DNA from: Sphingomonas sp. Leaf230
GTDB taxonomy: Bacteria > Pseudomonadota > Alphaproteobacteria > Sphingomonadales > Sphingomonadaceae
Assembly (NCBI RefSeq): GCF_001421745.1
Contig: NZ_LMKW01000010.1
Coordinates: 89,130-153,129, forward strand
Length of the DNA: 64,000 bases
Reading direction: 5' to 3'
The stretch's first letter is position 1; each line of letters starts with the position of its first letter. Position numbers and translations under genes: made by a program. A model generated the notes under the pieces. That model was given only the letters and a program-made list of their open reading frames with translations. It had not been told where the DNA came from and searched no databases. Positions 42,468 to 51,100 of the stretch are shown piece after piece.

Positions 42468-42923
42468 ATGATGCACGTCTTCCCGCGTACATTCACGATG
42501 CCGATGCAGCGAGGCGAGCGCGCCGTGAGCGCAAGCGCCGCGGCCCTGACGCCTGCCGCGTACATCCGCCTGCGCCGCGAGGCGGCTGGCATGTCGATCA
42601 AGGAAGTCGCCGGCATGCTGGCGCGGAACGCCGACGAGGTCGCACCTGCGCTCGACCTGATCTACGTGCTGGAAACGCCCGGCAATACGGCACGTCACCC
42701 CGAGACGCTGGAAGCCCTTCGCAGCGTCTTCCCGTTCGATCCGGACGTCTATCGCCAGCTCGCTACCGATCCGGTCGACAGCCACCCCCGCATCTGCCGT
42801 GGCTGCGGTTGCAGCCATTGGGATCCCTGCACCAGCGACGAGCATGGCGCATGCGCCTGGGCGACCGATACCGCCTGCACGGCCTGCCTGCCCGACACCG
42901 CGCCGGTGGAGTGCTGCCAGTGA
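42468..42923 (+). CDS. HTH and cysteine-rich phage protein
   Basis: A 151-residue protein with an AAAGGA ribosome site. Residues about 28-70 resemble an XRE-type HTH (YIRLRREAAGMSIKEVAGML), and the C-terminus has a cysteine-rich cluster (ICRGCGCSHWDPC, then ACTACL) that probably binds zinc. Similar two-part proteins are common in sphingomonad prophages. It starts a run of small tightly overlapping genes. Confidence 0.75.
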   Translation: MMHVFPRTFTMPMQRGERAVSASAAALTPAAYIRLRREAAGMSIKEVAGMLARNADEVAPALDLIYVLETPGNTARHPETLEALRSVFPFDPDVYRQLATDPVDSHPRICRGCGCSHWDPCTSDEHGACAWATDTACTACLPDTAPVECCQ

Positions 42924-43072
42924 TCGCCGTCGCAACCAGCGCGACGCAGCTCGAGCGCACCATGCGCCGTCGCCGCATCGCCAAGATCGTCCTCGCGATC
43001 CTGCTCGCGGTCATCTGGATCCCCGTCGCGATCGTCATGCTCGTCGCCGGCACATCGGATCGGCGTCGCTGA
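42920..43072 (+). CDS. Small single-span membrane protein
   Basis: A 50-residue product starting with GTG inside the previous stop. A basic stretch (TMRRRRIAK) precedes one membrane helix (IVLAILLAVIWIPVAIVMLV). It ends by overlapping the next ATG (TGATG). Function unknown; the strict overlaps on both sides support that it is translated. Confidence 0.65.
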   Translation: MIAVATSATQLERTMRRRRIAKIVLAILLAVIWIPVAIVMLVAGTSDRRR

Positions 43073-43350
43073 TGCTGCACGATGTTCTCTTAGGCGTAGC
43101 TCTTGCGCTGTTCGGTAGCGCGGGCGCGACCGCGATCGGCGTGATCGCTGCGACGGTAGCGCCGCAGTGGAGCCGGATCTGCCGCCTCGCACTTGGCCAT
43201 GTCGAGCCTAGCTTCACCCCACTGACCAGAGCGCAACCCATGATCCGCGTTAATGAGAACGCCGCGTCCGCGCGGCGGCTTCGGCCAGTCCTCTGGACGG
43301 TCGCTCCTGCGTTGGCGTGGCTGCCTGTAGTCGCTTGGTTGAACCAGTGA
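43072..43350 (+). CDS. Small two-span membrane protein
   Basis: A 92-residue product starting at the ATG that overlaps the previous stop. It has one N-terminal hydrophobic segment (LLGVALALFGSAGATAIGVI) and a second near the C-terminus (WTVAPALAWLPVVAWL). No family recognised. Confidence 0.62.
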   Translation: MLHDVLLGVALALFGSAGATAIGVIAATVAPQWSRICRLALGHVEPSFTPLTRAQPMIRVNENAASARRLRPVLWTVAPALAWLPVVAWLNQ

Positions 43351-43351
43351 C

Positions 43352-43540
43352 GTGGGCGACGTCGCAGTCTGTGGAGGCGACCGTGCCCTCTTCCAAGGGC
43401 TCGGCCGCGCCGGAAAGCAGTGCGACGTCCTCGCCGTCCGCAAGGCTTTCGCCTCGGTCCGCTTCGACGACGGACAAGCCGTCCTCTGCCTCGCCAAGGA
43501 TCTCCACCCGATCCAGCGACGCCCGCCGCCCATGTTCTGA
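43352..43540 (+). CDS. Small hypothetical phage protein
   Basis: A 62-residue frame starting with GTG 1 bp after the previous stop. Codons end in G or C almost throughout, like real genes of this element. The sequence (LAVRKAFASVRFDDGQAVLC) suggests a small alpha/beta fold, but no family is recognised. Confidence 0.55.
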   Translation: MGDVAVCGGDRALFQGLGRAGKQCDVLAVRKAFASVRFDDGQAVLCLAKDLHPIQRRPPPMF

Positions 43541-43555
43541 CCCGCTCGCGGCTCT

Positions 43556-43574
43556 TGGCGAAACGCTTTCTACA
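43556..43574. promoter_or_regulatory. Degraded late-operator dyad (copy 4)
   Basis: TGGCGAAA and TTTCTACA around CGC: the right arm is identical to the late dyads and the left arm differs at two positions. Flanking CTCT and AAGAA also resemble the family. It lies upstream of the HTH gene at 43716 and may give weaker activation. Confidence 0.5.
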
Positions 43575-43687
43575 AGAACGGCCGCTGGCGCGACCGCTCG
43601 ATCTCCTCGCACCAACAGGATCTCCATGATGATCAGCGCCGCTCCCCTCGAAGCTCGCCAGTCTCACCCATCGCCACAAGATACGAA

Positions 43688-43709
43688 CTGTTCCCAAAAG
43701 CGGGAACAG
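43688..43709. repeat. Inverted repeat CTGTTCCC-N6-GGGAACAG, copy 2
   Basis: Perfect 8-bp arms with a 6-bp spacer, as at 23674-23695. Its centre is 18 bp upstream of the ATG at 43716, an operator-like position for the HTH gene that follows. Confidence 0.5.
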
Positions 43710-43715
43710 CGCGGC

Positions 43716-44162
43716 ATGCCGGTCGAAATGGTCCGGATCATGGGACTGGAGACCGCAGCCCAGCTGCTCGGCAAAGGCCGGCTTGCTGACGAACTCTGCA
43801 TCACGGTTCGCGCGCTCAACTACAAGATCGACGCCGGGCGCGGCGTATCCGATGCTGACGTAGTCGCAGCGGCGCGCGGACTCGAAGAGCGAGCCGAGCG
43901 GTTTCTCGCGCACGCGCAGAAGTTGCGGGCCGTCATCGCGCCTGCCGTGTCCGACACCGTGACCGCCGCACCGTTAGGACAGGCGAGCATCGTTCTCGTT
44001 CACTGCGATCACGTTGAGCGCTTCGCCTATGAGCGCCAGGGACAAGGGCTCGATGCGTCGCCCCACATGCTCGCAGCGGCCGCAAGGAAGTTGGCGCAGG
44101 CAATCCTACCCAAGACCAAGAATATCGTGCGCGCTGCGGCCGACCCGGCGGACGCGCACTAA
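43716..44162 (+). CDS. HTH-like phage protein
   Basis: The ATG at 43716 is preferred because the well-formed sequence begins there (VEMVRIMGLETAAQLLGKG); an in-frame ATG at 43626 adds 30 residues of low-complexity text. LADELCITVRALNYKIDAGR looks like an HTH recognition unit, and EERAERFLAHAQKLR a following helix. The gene stop overlaps the next ATG by one base. It may regulate itself through the dyad at 43688. Function unknown. Confidence 0.65.
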   Translation: MPVEMVRIMGLETAAQLLGKGRLADELCITVRALNYKIDAGRGVSDADVVAAARGLEERAERFLAHAQKLRAVIAPAVSDTVTAAPLGQASIVLVHCDHVERFAYERQGQGLDASPHMLAAAARKLAQAILPKTKNIVRAAADPADAH

Positions 44163-44638
44163 TGGGCACCGTCACCATCCTGAAGATCGTCTGCGATCGT
44201 TGCGGCCACGAGGCCACGGGCGAGCAGAAAGCTTTCCCGGATTGGGCTTGGATCAATGCGGCTCGGCAGTGCGCAGAGGGCGCACGCCTGGGCGCGCAGC
44301 CTGGTGCCGGCAGCTATGGTGACGACCTGTGCCCTGGCTGCATGGAAAAGCTTCTTGCCTGGTGGAGCGGCGCAACGACACCGGCTGCGCAGCCGATGCC
44401 GGCCGCACCGCCCCAGCGCCCGCCCTTTACGCTCATAGATCGGAAGAACGCGGTCGCGAAAGTAGCGCACGCACTACGCCTTCGGACCGAGTTCGCCCTC
44501 TCGATCGTGCGGAGCGAACCGACCAGCATCCTGAGCGGCGACGTAGTCCCCGGCACGCTGTTCGGCCTCGACGATACTGCCGCCGGCATCGTCGACGGGG
44601 TCCTTGATGCTCTTGGCTACAACAGGAAGGGGGCATGA
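44162..44638 (+). CDS. Zinc-finger-like phage protein
   Basis: A 158-residue protein. A CxxC near the start (C11/C14 in VCDRCGHEA) and another at about 57-60 (DLCPGCMEK) should form one zinc site. A proline-rich linker follows, then a C-terminal domain (GTLFGLDDTAAGIVDGVLDA). No family recognised; common in sphingomonad prophage early regions. Confidence 0.65.
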   Translation: MGTVTILKIVCDRCGHEATGEQKAFPDWAWINAARQCAEGARLGAQPGAGSYGDDLCPGCMEKLLAWWSGATTPAAQPMPAAPPQRPPFTLIDRKNAVAKVAHALRLRTEFALSIVRSEPTSILSGDVVPGTLFGLDDTAAGIVDGVLDALGYNRKGA

Positions 44639-44641
44639 CCC

Positions 44642-45031
44642 ATGTCCTCGGTACAAGGACCGTCAGGGAAGCCCGAGAAGCCCTCGCACCCTACCGATCG
44701 GCAGGACGATGCCCGTTCGGTGTGTCCCGAGTGTCAGCAGCGGTTCACACGCAAACACCCTTTGCAATTGTTCTGAACGCCGCGTCACCGGGATCGGTGG
44801 AACAACCGCGCAGCGATTCGTGGGCGGGTTCTGACACCGCTGCAGATGGTCGCGCGCATCACGCGCAACGGCACCCGCGGCAGTCCGGTCGATCGGGAAG
44901 CCGGTCGTCGAGCCAACAGCCAGTTGAACTACCTTATCAACCGCTACCGGGACGAGGATGCTCAGGCGCAGCGCATGGCGTGGCCTGCATACATGGCGCT
45001 GCGGTACGCCGGGGGCTTCGATCCGCTGTGA
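44642..45031 (+). pseudogene. Small zinc-finger protein split by an in-frame TGA at a cysteine position
   Basis: From the ATG at 44642 (ribosome site GGAAGG) the frame reads to HPLQLF and then TGA (44774-44776, codon 45). The same frame continues without another stop as TPRHRDRWNNRAAIRGRVL and on to the stop at 45029-45031. The first half has C28-X2-C31 (CPECQQRF), and related proteins have Cys exactly where the TGA lies, so TGC or TGT probably mutated. It may be a nonsense mutation, a sequencing error or, less likely, recoding. The second half could restart at the ATG at 44846. Confidence 0.7.
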
Positions 45032-45225
45032 CGAAGAACCCCGGATACCTGCCCAGCGAAGCGATCGGCAAGCGCGTCCGTGTGAAGCTCGCGCACGGGG
45101 GCGAAGGAGCAACCGACGCCAATCCCATGAGCCCGCCCGGCTGGGCGGCAGACGGAAAGGGTGGCTGCAACTGGCGACGGACGGGAAGCCCTTTCGACAT
45201 CGCCGAATACGAGGTGATCCAGTGA
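45028..45225 (+). CDS. Small hypothetical phage protein
   Basis: A 65-residue product starting with GTG inside the previous stop. It contains GKRVRVKLAHG and a segment with PPGWAADGKGGCNWRRTG, a pattern seen in unnamed sphingomonad phage proteins. It may fold as a small beta barrel (SH3-like). Its stop overlaps the next GTG. Confidence 0.65.
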   Translation: MTKNPGYLPSEAIGKRVRVKLAHGGEGATDANPMSPPGWAADGKGGCNWRRTGSPFDIAEYEVIQ

Positions 45226-45545
45226 ACGCTCCGTCGCTCATCAAACTGTCCCGCAAGCTGATGCGAGCGGCCGACGTCGGGAAAGGCGTCCGGATCGAGT
45301 CCCCGGACCTCGATCTACTCGGAAGCCTCGGGCTCTTCGACATCATCAATCGTGCCGTAGCCGACTACTTGAAAGAACAGACACAATGCCGCGACGCACT
45401 CCGCCGGTCTACCAAAGAGGGAAATACTGGCTCGCCCATGACGAACGGGCAGACGGAACCCTTCGGAGCCCCAACCTATACATCTGGTGGTACGACAGTG
45501 GAACGCGACGCGAGCGCAGCACGTCGACGGCTACAAGCGACGTAG
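45222..45545 (+). CDS. Small hypothetical protein overlapping the integrase start
   Basis: A 107-residue frame starting with GTG inside the previous stop. Residues 1-55 look real (SLIKLSRKLMRAADVGKGVR, LFDIINRAVADYLKEQ). The last 53 residues overlap the integrase gene by 160 bp in another frame and are low-complexity. Either a long overlap is tolerated or the integrase really starts later. Confidence 0.55.
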   Translation: MNAPSLIKLSRKLMRAADVGKGVRIESPDLDLLGSLGLFDIINRAVADYLKEQTQCRDALRRSTKEGNTGSPMTNGQTEPFGAPTYTSGGTTVERDASAARRRLQAT

Positions 45546-46723
45546 CAGCGGCCATTCTGGAACTCGACAAGGTCTACCTTGCCGACAAGGGCGAAGCGCC
45601 GGCCTTCTGTCACGCATGCGGCCAGCCGCTCGCGCAGGCGCAGGCGTATCTCCTGACCGACGCCATCGCAGACTATAAAATCGAGTGGGGCAACACGCGC
45701 GCTTCGGCTGACACGATCTCGGGTCGCTTGGCGCATGCTGTGGCGTTCCTTGATGCGGAGCAGGCCCTTGGTGCGGAAGGCCGGTTCGGCCACTCCACCA
45801 GCTGCGCGACGGCGTGCGGCACTGTGTTCGTAAACGCCTTCCGCGCCTGGTCCCGATTGCAGCCAGTCGAATGGCGCAACGGCAAGGGCGAAGTCACCGT
45901 GTCGCGCCCGCGCTCGCCGGCCGCGACCGAGGCGTCGATCGCGCAGCTGATCGCCGTCTTGAATCATGCCGCCAACGCGGAGCCGGCGCGCTCCGATAAG
46001 AGACCGATCTACAAGCCACTTCCCGCCCGCCAGGTGCAACGCCAGCGCCGCACCCGAATCGGTGTCGAGGAACTGGCAAAGATGTTCGCCTACGCAGCCG
46101 AGCCCGATCGCCAGCGCGGTTCGCTGCACGCGTTCCTCGTCGCATCGGTCTGCACGATTGCGCGGCCTGGTGCTGTCGTCGACATCAACGTCGCCCCCGA
46201 TCGCGAGCAGTGGTGGCCGGGCGCGCCGACGATCGACCTCAACCCGCAAGGGCGCACGCAGAACAAGAAGCATCGCGCCGTCCTGCCGGTCCTGCCGCTG
46301 CTCGATCGCTGGCTGCGCGAGGAATACGAGACGTACATGGCGCTGCCGATACCGGACCGCGCCGGCCGGGGCTGGCTTGTGAACTATCACGGCCGCGCCA
46401 TCCAGGACGTCGATCGCGCCTGGGATACGATGCTGACGAACCTCGACATGCCTGCCGGCCGCGAGTGGCGTCCGTACCTGCTGCGCCACAGCCTCGCGAC
46501 CCTCGTCCGTAACAACGGCGCGAAGAAGTGGGATCTGGAGGGCTTCATGGGCCATCGCGACGGAAGCCAGACCGAGGTCTACGCGATCGGCGAATTCCCC
46601 ACCGTCGTGCGCGCCCTGAATCGCATCATCGCCAAGATCGAGAAGCTGGCTCCGGGCTCGACGCACCGGAACCATACCGGAACCGGCGTCGCCGAAAAGT
46701 CGGCTGGAGTCAGAAAAATGTGA
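45386..46723 (+). CDS. int: Tyrosine recombinase (prophage integrase)
   Basis: A 445-residue tyrosine integrase. Catalytic residues visible: R260 (IARPGAV), K294/K295 (NKKHR), R367-H368 (YLLRHSLAT, with Tyr instead of the usual first His of the HxxR box), H390 (MGHRD) and Y399 (EVYAIG). A CxxC in the N-terminal region (CHACGQPL) may form a small zinc knuckle in the arm-binding domain. It ends 21 bp before attR and would recombine the 45-bp tRNA-Thr core. Tandem ACCGGA repeats in its 3' end may be its arm sites. Confidence 0.93.
   Translation: MPRRTPPVYQRGKYWLAHDERADGTLRSPNLYIWWYDSGTRRERSTSTATSDVAAAILELDKVYLADKGEAPAFCHACGQPLAQAQAYLLTDAIADYKIEWGNTRASADTISGRLAHAVAFLDAEQALGAEGRFGHSTSCATACGTVFVNAFRAWSRLQPVEWRNGKGEVTVSRPRSPAATEASIAQLIAVLNHAANAEPARSDKRPIYKPLPARQVQRQRRTRIGVEELAKMFAYAAEPDRQRGSLHAFLVASVCTIARPGAVVDINVAPDREQWWPGAPTIDLNPQGRTQNKKHRAVLPVLPLLDRWLREEYETYMALPIPDRAGRGWLVNYHGRAIQDVDRAWDTMLTNLDMPAGREWRPYLLRHSLATLVRNNGAKKWDLEGFMGHRDGSQTEVYAIGEFPTVVRALNRIIAKIEKLAPGSTHRNHTGTGVAEKSAGVRKM
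46665..46681. repeat. Tandem ACCGGA repeats, candidate integrase arm sites (right)
   Basis: ACCGGA at 46665 and 46676 with an 11-bp period, and a third ACCGG at 46682, mirror the left pair at 7055 and 7066. They lie within the integrase coding end, 64-80 bp from attR. Confidence 0.4.
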
Positions 46724-46744
46724 GTTAAATCAACCACTTGTCGA

Positions 46745-46789
46745 TGGTGCCGCTTACAGGACTCGAACCTGTGACCCCCGCATTACGAA
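46745..46789. repeat. attR: 45-bp direct repeat inside tRNA-Thr
   Basis: Identical to 6913-6957. It forms the 3' part of the intact tRNA-Thr gene, which is therefore completed by phage-derived DNA. Confidence 0.95.
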
Positions 46790-46820
46790 TGCGATGCTCT
46801 ACCAGCTGAGCTAAAGCGGC
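46745..46820 (-). tRNA. tRNA-Thr (anticodon CGT)
   Basis: On the minus strand a complete cloverleaf is seen: acceptor GCCGCTT pairing with AAGCGGC, D-arm with AGCTCAGCTGGTAGAGC, anticodon stem-loop GCATTCGTAATGC with anticodon CGT (reads ACG, Thr), T-arm with GGTTCGAGTCC, and encoded CCA at 46745-46747. The 3' half is the prophage attachment core. Confidence 0.96.
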
Positions 46821-46954
46821 CCGACGACGGATGTATCCGGTCGAGGGGGCGGCAACTACCAGCGGTTTTGCGGGCTGACAAGCGGTTTGCGAGTTTACTC
46901 TGTGTTTACCAAGCGCGGTGCACAAGCGGTGCGACGATACGGGGATCTTTGGGC

Positions 46955-48106
46955 ATGACGACGGCGCGCAGCGTAGAGGATGGACGCGCAGGGGGCGCGG
47001 ATAGCGTGGCGCTAGCGCGGGATGCGTCACGGGCAACCGCGGACGCCGGCGCGCGCGATTCGACCGATGCTGGCGTCAACGACGTGATGTTCGATCTCGG
47101 GGGTGACGAGCGGCGTATGCACGTGCGCGCCTACAACCATTGGGTGTCGCTGCTGAAGGACCGCCCCTATCCTTCGATTGCCGACCTCGAGCCCGAGACG
47201 ATCACCGATTTCGGGCCGCACAGCGTGCTGCTTGATTTCAGTCAGGGCATGGGCGATCCGAAGATCGCGTATCTCGGACGAGCTCTGCGCGAGGAGTGCG
47301 GGCTCGAGGGGCCGATCGCGACGATCGCGGACGTCCCGAGCCGGTCGCTGCTGTCGCGGTTGACCGATCATTACCTGCAGATCATCGCCAATCGCGCGCC
47401 GATCGGCTTCGAAGCGGAATTCGTCAGCAGCCGGGGACGGACGACGCTGTACCGCGGGATCCTGATGCCGTTCGCGTCTGGCGGGGTGACGATCGATTTC
47501 ATTTACGGCGTGATCAATTGGAAGGAGCTCGCGGACGCTGATTTGCAGGCTGCGCTGTCGGCTGAGCTAGATGCCGCCGTTCACGCAACCTCGTATGGCT
47601 CGGGCGCGACCGCGCAGGTGTGGGCGGATGGACCGAGCGGTGGCTTCGATATCATGCCTGCCGAGCCGACGCCTGCGGCATTGCAGGAGCTGGTGCTGGA
47701 TGACCCCTTACCCGCCGACTATGTGCTCGTCGGGGCCCTCGGCGAGCAACTGGCGATGGCGCGGGAGAGCGCAGCGCAGGTCCGCGCGGCCGAAGCGCGC
47801 AGTCGGGCGGCGCTGCACCGGACGCTAGGTCGGGCGCATGATCTTGCAGTGTCAGCCGTACAGGACGGCGATGATTTCAGCGCGATACTCTCTGCTGCCT
47901 GCATGCCGGGTGGGACGGACGCGATGACGCAGATCGTCACGCTCGTGTTTGGCGCGAATTTCGAGGCAGGGCGGTTGGAGACATTCGCGACGGTGCTGCG
48001 ACACGCCCATCGGCATCAGGTGCCGTCAGGCGGTTTCGCGAGCTTTCTCGGCGGGTTCGACGGCGATCTTGCCGCGATCGCTGCGGCCGAGCGGTCTGAA
48101 TTCTAG
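46955..48106 (+). CDS. PAS-domain protein (PAS_5 type)
   Basis: The start at the ATG at 46955 gives 383 residues. After a disordered alanine/aspartate-rich N-terminus (about 1-60) a PAS_5-type domain follows (RAYNHWVSLLKDRPYPSIAD, then GPHSVLLDFSQGMGDPKIAY), a sensor domain common in alphaproteobacteria. The C-terminal half is helical and alanine-rich. No output domain is recognised, so it may work with a partner. It is the first chromosomal gene after the prophage. Confidence 0.82.
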   Translation: MTTARSVEDGRAGGADSVALARDASRATADAGARDSTDAGVNDVMFDLGGDERRMHVRAYNHWVSLLKDRPYPSIADLEPETITDFGPHSVLLDFSQGMGDPKIAYLGRALREECGLEGPIATIADVPSRSLLSRLTDHYLQIIANRAPIGFEAEFVSSRGRTTLYRGILMPFASGGVTIDFIYGVINWKELADADLQAALSAELDAAVHATSYGSGATAQVWADGPSGGFDIMPAEPTPAALQELVLDDPLPADYVLVGALGEQLAMARESAAQVRAAEARSRAALHRTLGRAHDLAVSAVQDGDDFSAILSAACMPGGTDAMTQIVTLVFGANFEAGRLETFATVLRHAHRHQVPSGGFASFLGGFDGDLAAIAAAERSEF

Positions 48107-48182
48107 GTGCGCCGCAGCATATTTCTTCGCATCTGCCACAAGGGTTGAGATAGGCGAATAGCGGGCGCATAGGCCCTGACCT

Positions 48183-51100
48183 ATGGCGAACCAATCGTTG
48201 AACACGCTCACCGAAACCCTCGCGGGCCGGCTGACCGAACGGGCCCTTCCGGGCGAACTGAGGGACTTCGGGGCGAGCGAGGTCGCGCAGGCCGCGGCGT
48301 TCGTCGCTGCGACTGCCGCGCACCGCGACGACGGTGCGCCGGCGATCGCGATCGAGCCGATCAGCGCGGACGACACGCGGCGGCGGATGCGCCTTGCGAT
48401 CGTCAACGACGACATGCCGTTCCTGGTCGATTCGATCGCCGCGGCGATCGGCGCGCAGGACATCGCGGTCGACCGGATCATCCACCCCGTCGTCCGTACG
48501 ACGCGCGCCCCAGATGGCACGCTGCACGCGATCGACGCGGACGGCCAAGGCGCCGGTCGCCCCGAATCGATGATCTATCTCGAGATGGAGCGCGCCGATG
48601 CGCGCGACCGTCGCGGACTGATCGAGGACCTCACCGCCGTATTGGCCGACGTCCGCGCGGCGGTGACCGACTGGCGCGCGATGCAGGCCGCGCTCGACGA
48701 CGATATCGCCAAGCTGCCCGAGGGCGAAGGCGCAGCGCTGTTGCAGTGGTTCCTAAACGGGCATCTGACACTGCTCGGGCATCAGATCTGGCACCGCGAC
48801 GGCAGCGGCCGTGCCGCGCTGGGTATCGCGCGCAACGAACACCGCGTGCCGATCCTCGCCGAAGCGTCGCGCGCACTGGCGATCGAATGGTTCGAGGCCG
48901 GCAACGACGCGCCGTTGTTGCTGAAGTCGAACCTGATCTCGACCGTCCACCGCGCCGTGCCGCTCGACCTCGTCGTGGTGCCGGTGATGGAAGGCGCGAC
49001 GGTCGCCGGGCTGTCGATCTACAGCGGGCTGTGGACCAGCGCCGCGCTTGCCGCGATGCCGCGCGACGTGCCGGTGTTGCGCACGCGCCTTGCGGCGATG
49101 AAGGCGAAGTTCGGGTTCGATCCGCGCGGGCATGCCGGCAAGGCGCTGACGCACGCGTTCACTGCGCTTCCGCACGATCTAGTCATCGCGTTCGCGCCCG
49201 ATGCACTGGAGGATCTGGCGCTGACCGCAATGAGCATCGCGGATCGGCCGCGACCTGCGCTCGTGTTGGTCGAGTCCGCGCTCGGCCGTCATCTGTTCGG
49301 GTTCGTCTGGTTGCCGCGCGACGACGTCACCACCAGCCGCCGCGTTGCGATCGGCGACATGCTGGCGGAGGCGGCGAATGCGAGCGTGCTCAACTGGTCG
49401 ATCGCGCTGGAAGACGGCGAGGTCGCGATGATCCGCTACACGCTCGACCTGCGCGGCGATGGGCGGATGCCCGACGTCGCGCCGCTCGCGCTCCGGTTGC
49501 AGCGGATGGTGCGCGGCTGGGTGTCGGACGTCGAGGCCGCCCTGGTCGAGACGTTGCCACCGCCGCGTGCGGCACGTCTTGCGCTCAAATGGGCGGCGGC
49601 GTTCCCGCAGAACTACCGCAACCTCAGCACGCCTGCCGAGGCCGCAGAGGATATCCAGCGCATCGCCGCGCTGGGCGATGCGGATGCGCGTGGCGTGCGT
49701 CTGGTTCCGGGTGAAGCCGGCACCGATCCTCAGCTGAAAATCTACAAGCTGGGTGGCGCCCTCCCCCTGTCGGACGCCGTACCGGTGCTGGAGAATTTCG
49801 GCTTCCGCGTAATCGGCGAACTGCCGACGCGGTTGCGCGACGACAGCGTGCCGTTCGTGCATGACTTCGTGCTGGAGGCGAACGACGCGGCGCAGCAGAG
49901 CGACGCGCCCGTGCTCGAAGGCGCGATCGCGGCGGTGCTGGAGGGCGCGGCCGAGAACGATGCGTTCAACCGGCTGATCGTCGAACTCGGGATGCGTCCC
50001 GAGGCGATCGTGCTGTTCCGCGCGTGGTTCCGGTATCTGCGCCAGGCGGGGCTTCCGTACGGGCTGACCACCGTGGTCGACGCGCTGCGCCGTGCACCGA
50101 AGGTTGCGGCGGCTCTGATCGCGCGCTTTACCGCGGTCCACCACCCCGATCATCCTGGCAACGCGATCGAGGCGGACCAGGCAATCGAAGCCGGGCTCGA
50201 TGCCGTCACCGCGATCGACGACGACCGCATCCTGCGTGCGTATCGCAACCTGATCGCGGCGACTCTGCGGACCAACGCGTTCACGCCCGCCGCGTCGGAA
50301 GCGCTCGCGTTCAAGCTCGACAGCCACCTGATCCCCGGTCTCCCCGCGCCCGTGCCGTGGCGCGAAGTGTGGGTCTACTCGCCTCGCGTCGAAGGCATCC
50401 ACCTCCGCGCCGGCCCGGTCGCACGTGGCGGCCTGCGCTGGTCCGATCGTCGCGACGATTTCCGTACTGAGATCCTCGGGCTGATGAAGGCGCAGCGCGT
50501 CAAGAACGCGGTTATCGTGCCGACAGGCGCGAAGGGCGGCTTCTATCCGAAGCAACTTCCCGCCCCGTCGAACCGCGACGCGTGGCTGGCCGAGGGCACC
50601 GAGAGCTACCGGATCTTCATCCGCACATTGCTGTCGATCACCGACAACATCGTCGAGGGCAAGGTCGTGCATCCGGAAGGCGTGACGATCCTCGACGGCG
50701 AGGACCCGTATTTCGTCGTCGCCGCCGACAAGGGCACCGCGACGTTCAGCGACGTGGCCAACGCGCTCGCGCTCGAACGCGGCTATTGGCTGGGCGACGC
50801 GTTCGCCTCCGGTGGCTCGGTCGGCTACGATCACAAGGCGATGGGGATCACCGCCAAGGGCGCGTGGCTGAGCGTCCAGCGGCACTTCGCCGAACGCGGG
50901 CTCGACGTGCAGAGCGAGAGCATCACCGTCGTCGGCTGCGGCGACATGTCCGGCGACGTGTTCGGCAACGGCATGTTGTTGTCGAAGACGCTGAAGGTCA
51001 TCGCGGCGTTCGACCATCGCCACATCTTCCTCGATCCCGATCCCGACCCTGCGACCAGCTGGGACGAACGCAACCGCATGTTCGCGCTGCCGCGGTCGAG

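Larger units (their letters stand above)
6913..46789. mobile_element. P2-like (Peduovirus-type) prophage in tRNA-Thr, about 39.8 kb
   Basis: Bounded by a 45-bp direct repeat (6913-6957 and 46745-46789) matching the 3' end of tRNA-Thr(CGT). A tyrosine integrase gene lies just inside the right end. Between the repeats are P2-type terminase, portal, scaffold, capsid, lysis, baseplate, sheath, tube, tape-measure, U and D genes, plus repressor, Cro-like and Ogr-like regulators. Nothing structural appears disrupted, so it may be inducible. The lack of a recognisable P2 gpA-type replication initiator is the main gap. Cargo genes with HEPN and restriction-like domains sit at two places. Confidence 0.95.

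Noticed and set aside
44635..45225. A continuous 196-codon frame starting at 44635
   Set aside because: Its first 130 codons are low-complexity and overlap the better frame from 44642; only the part from the GTG at 45028 looks like a real gene.
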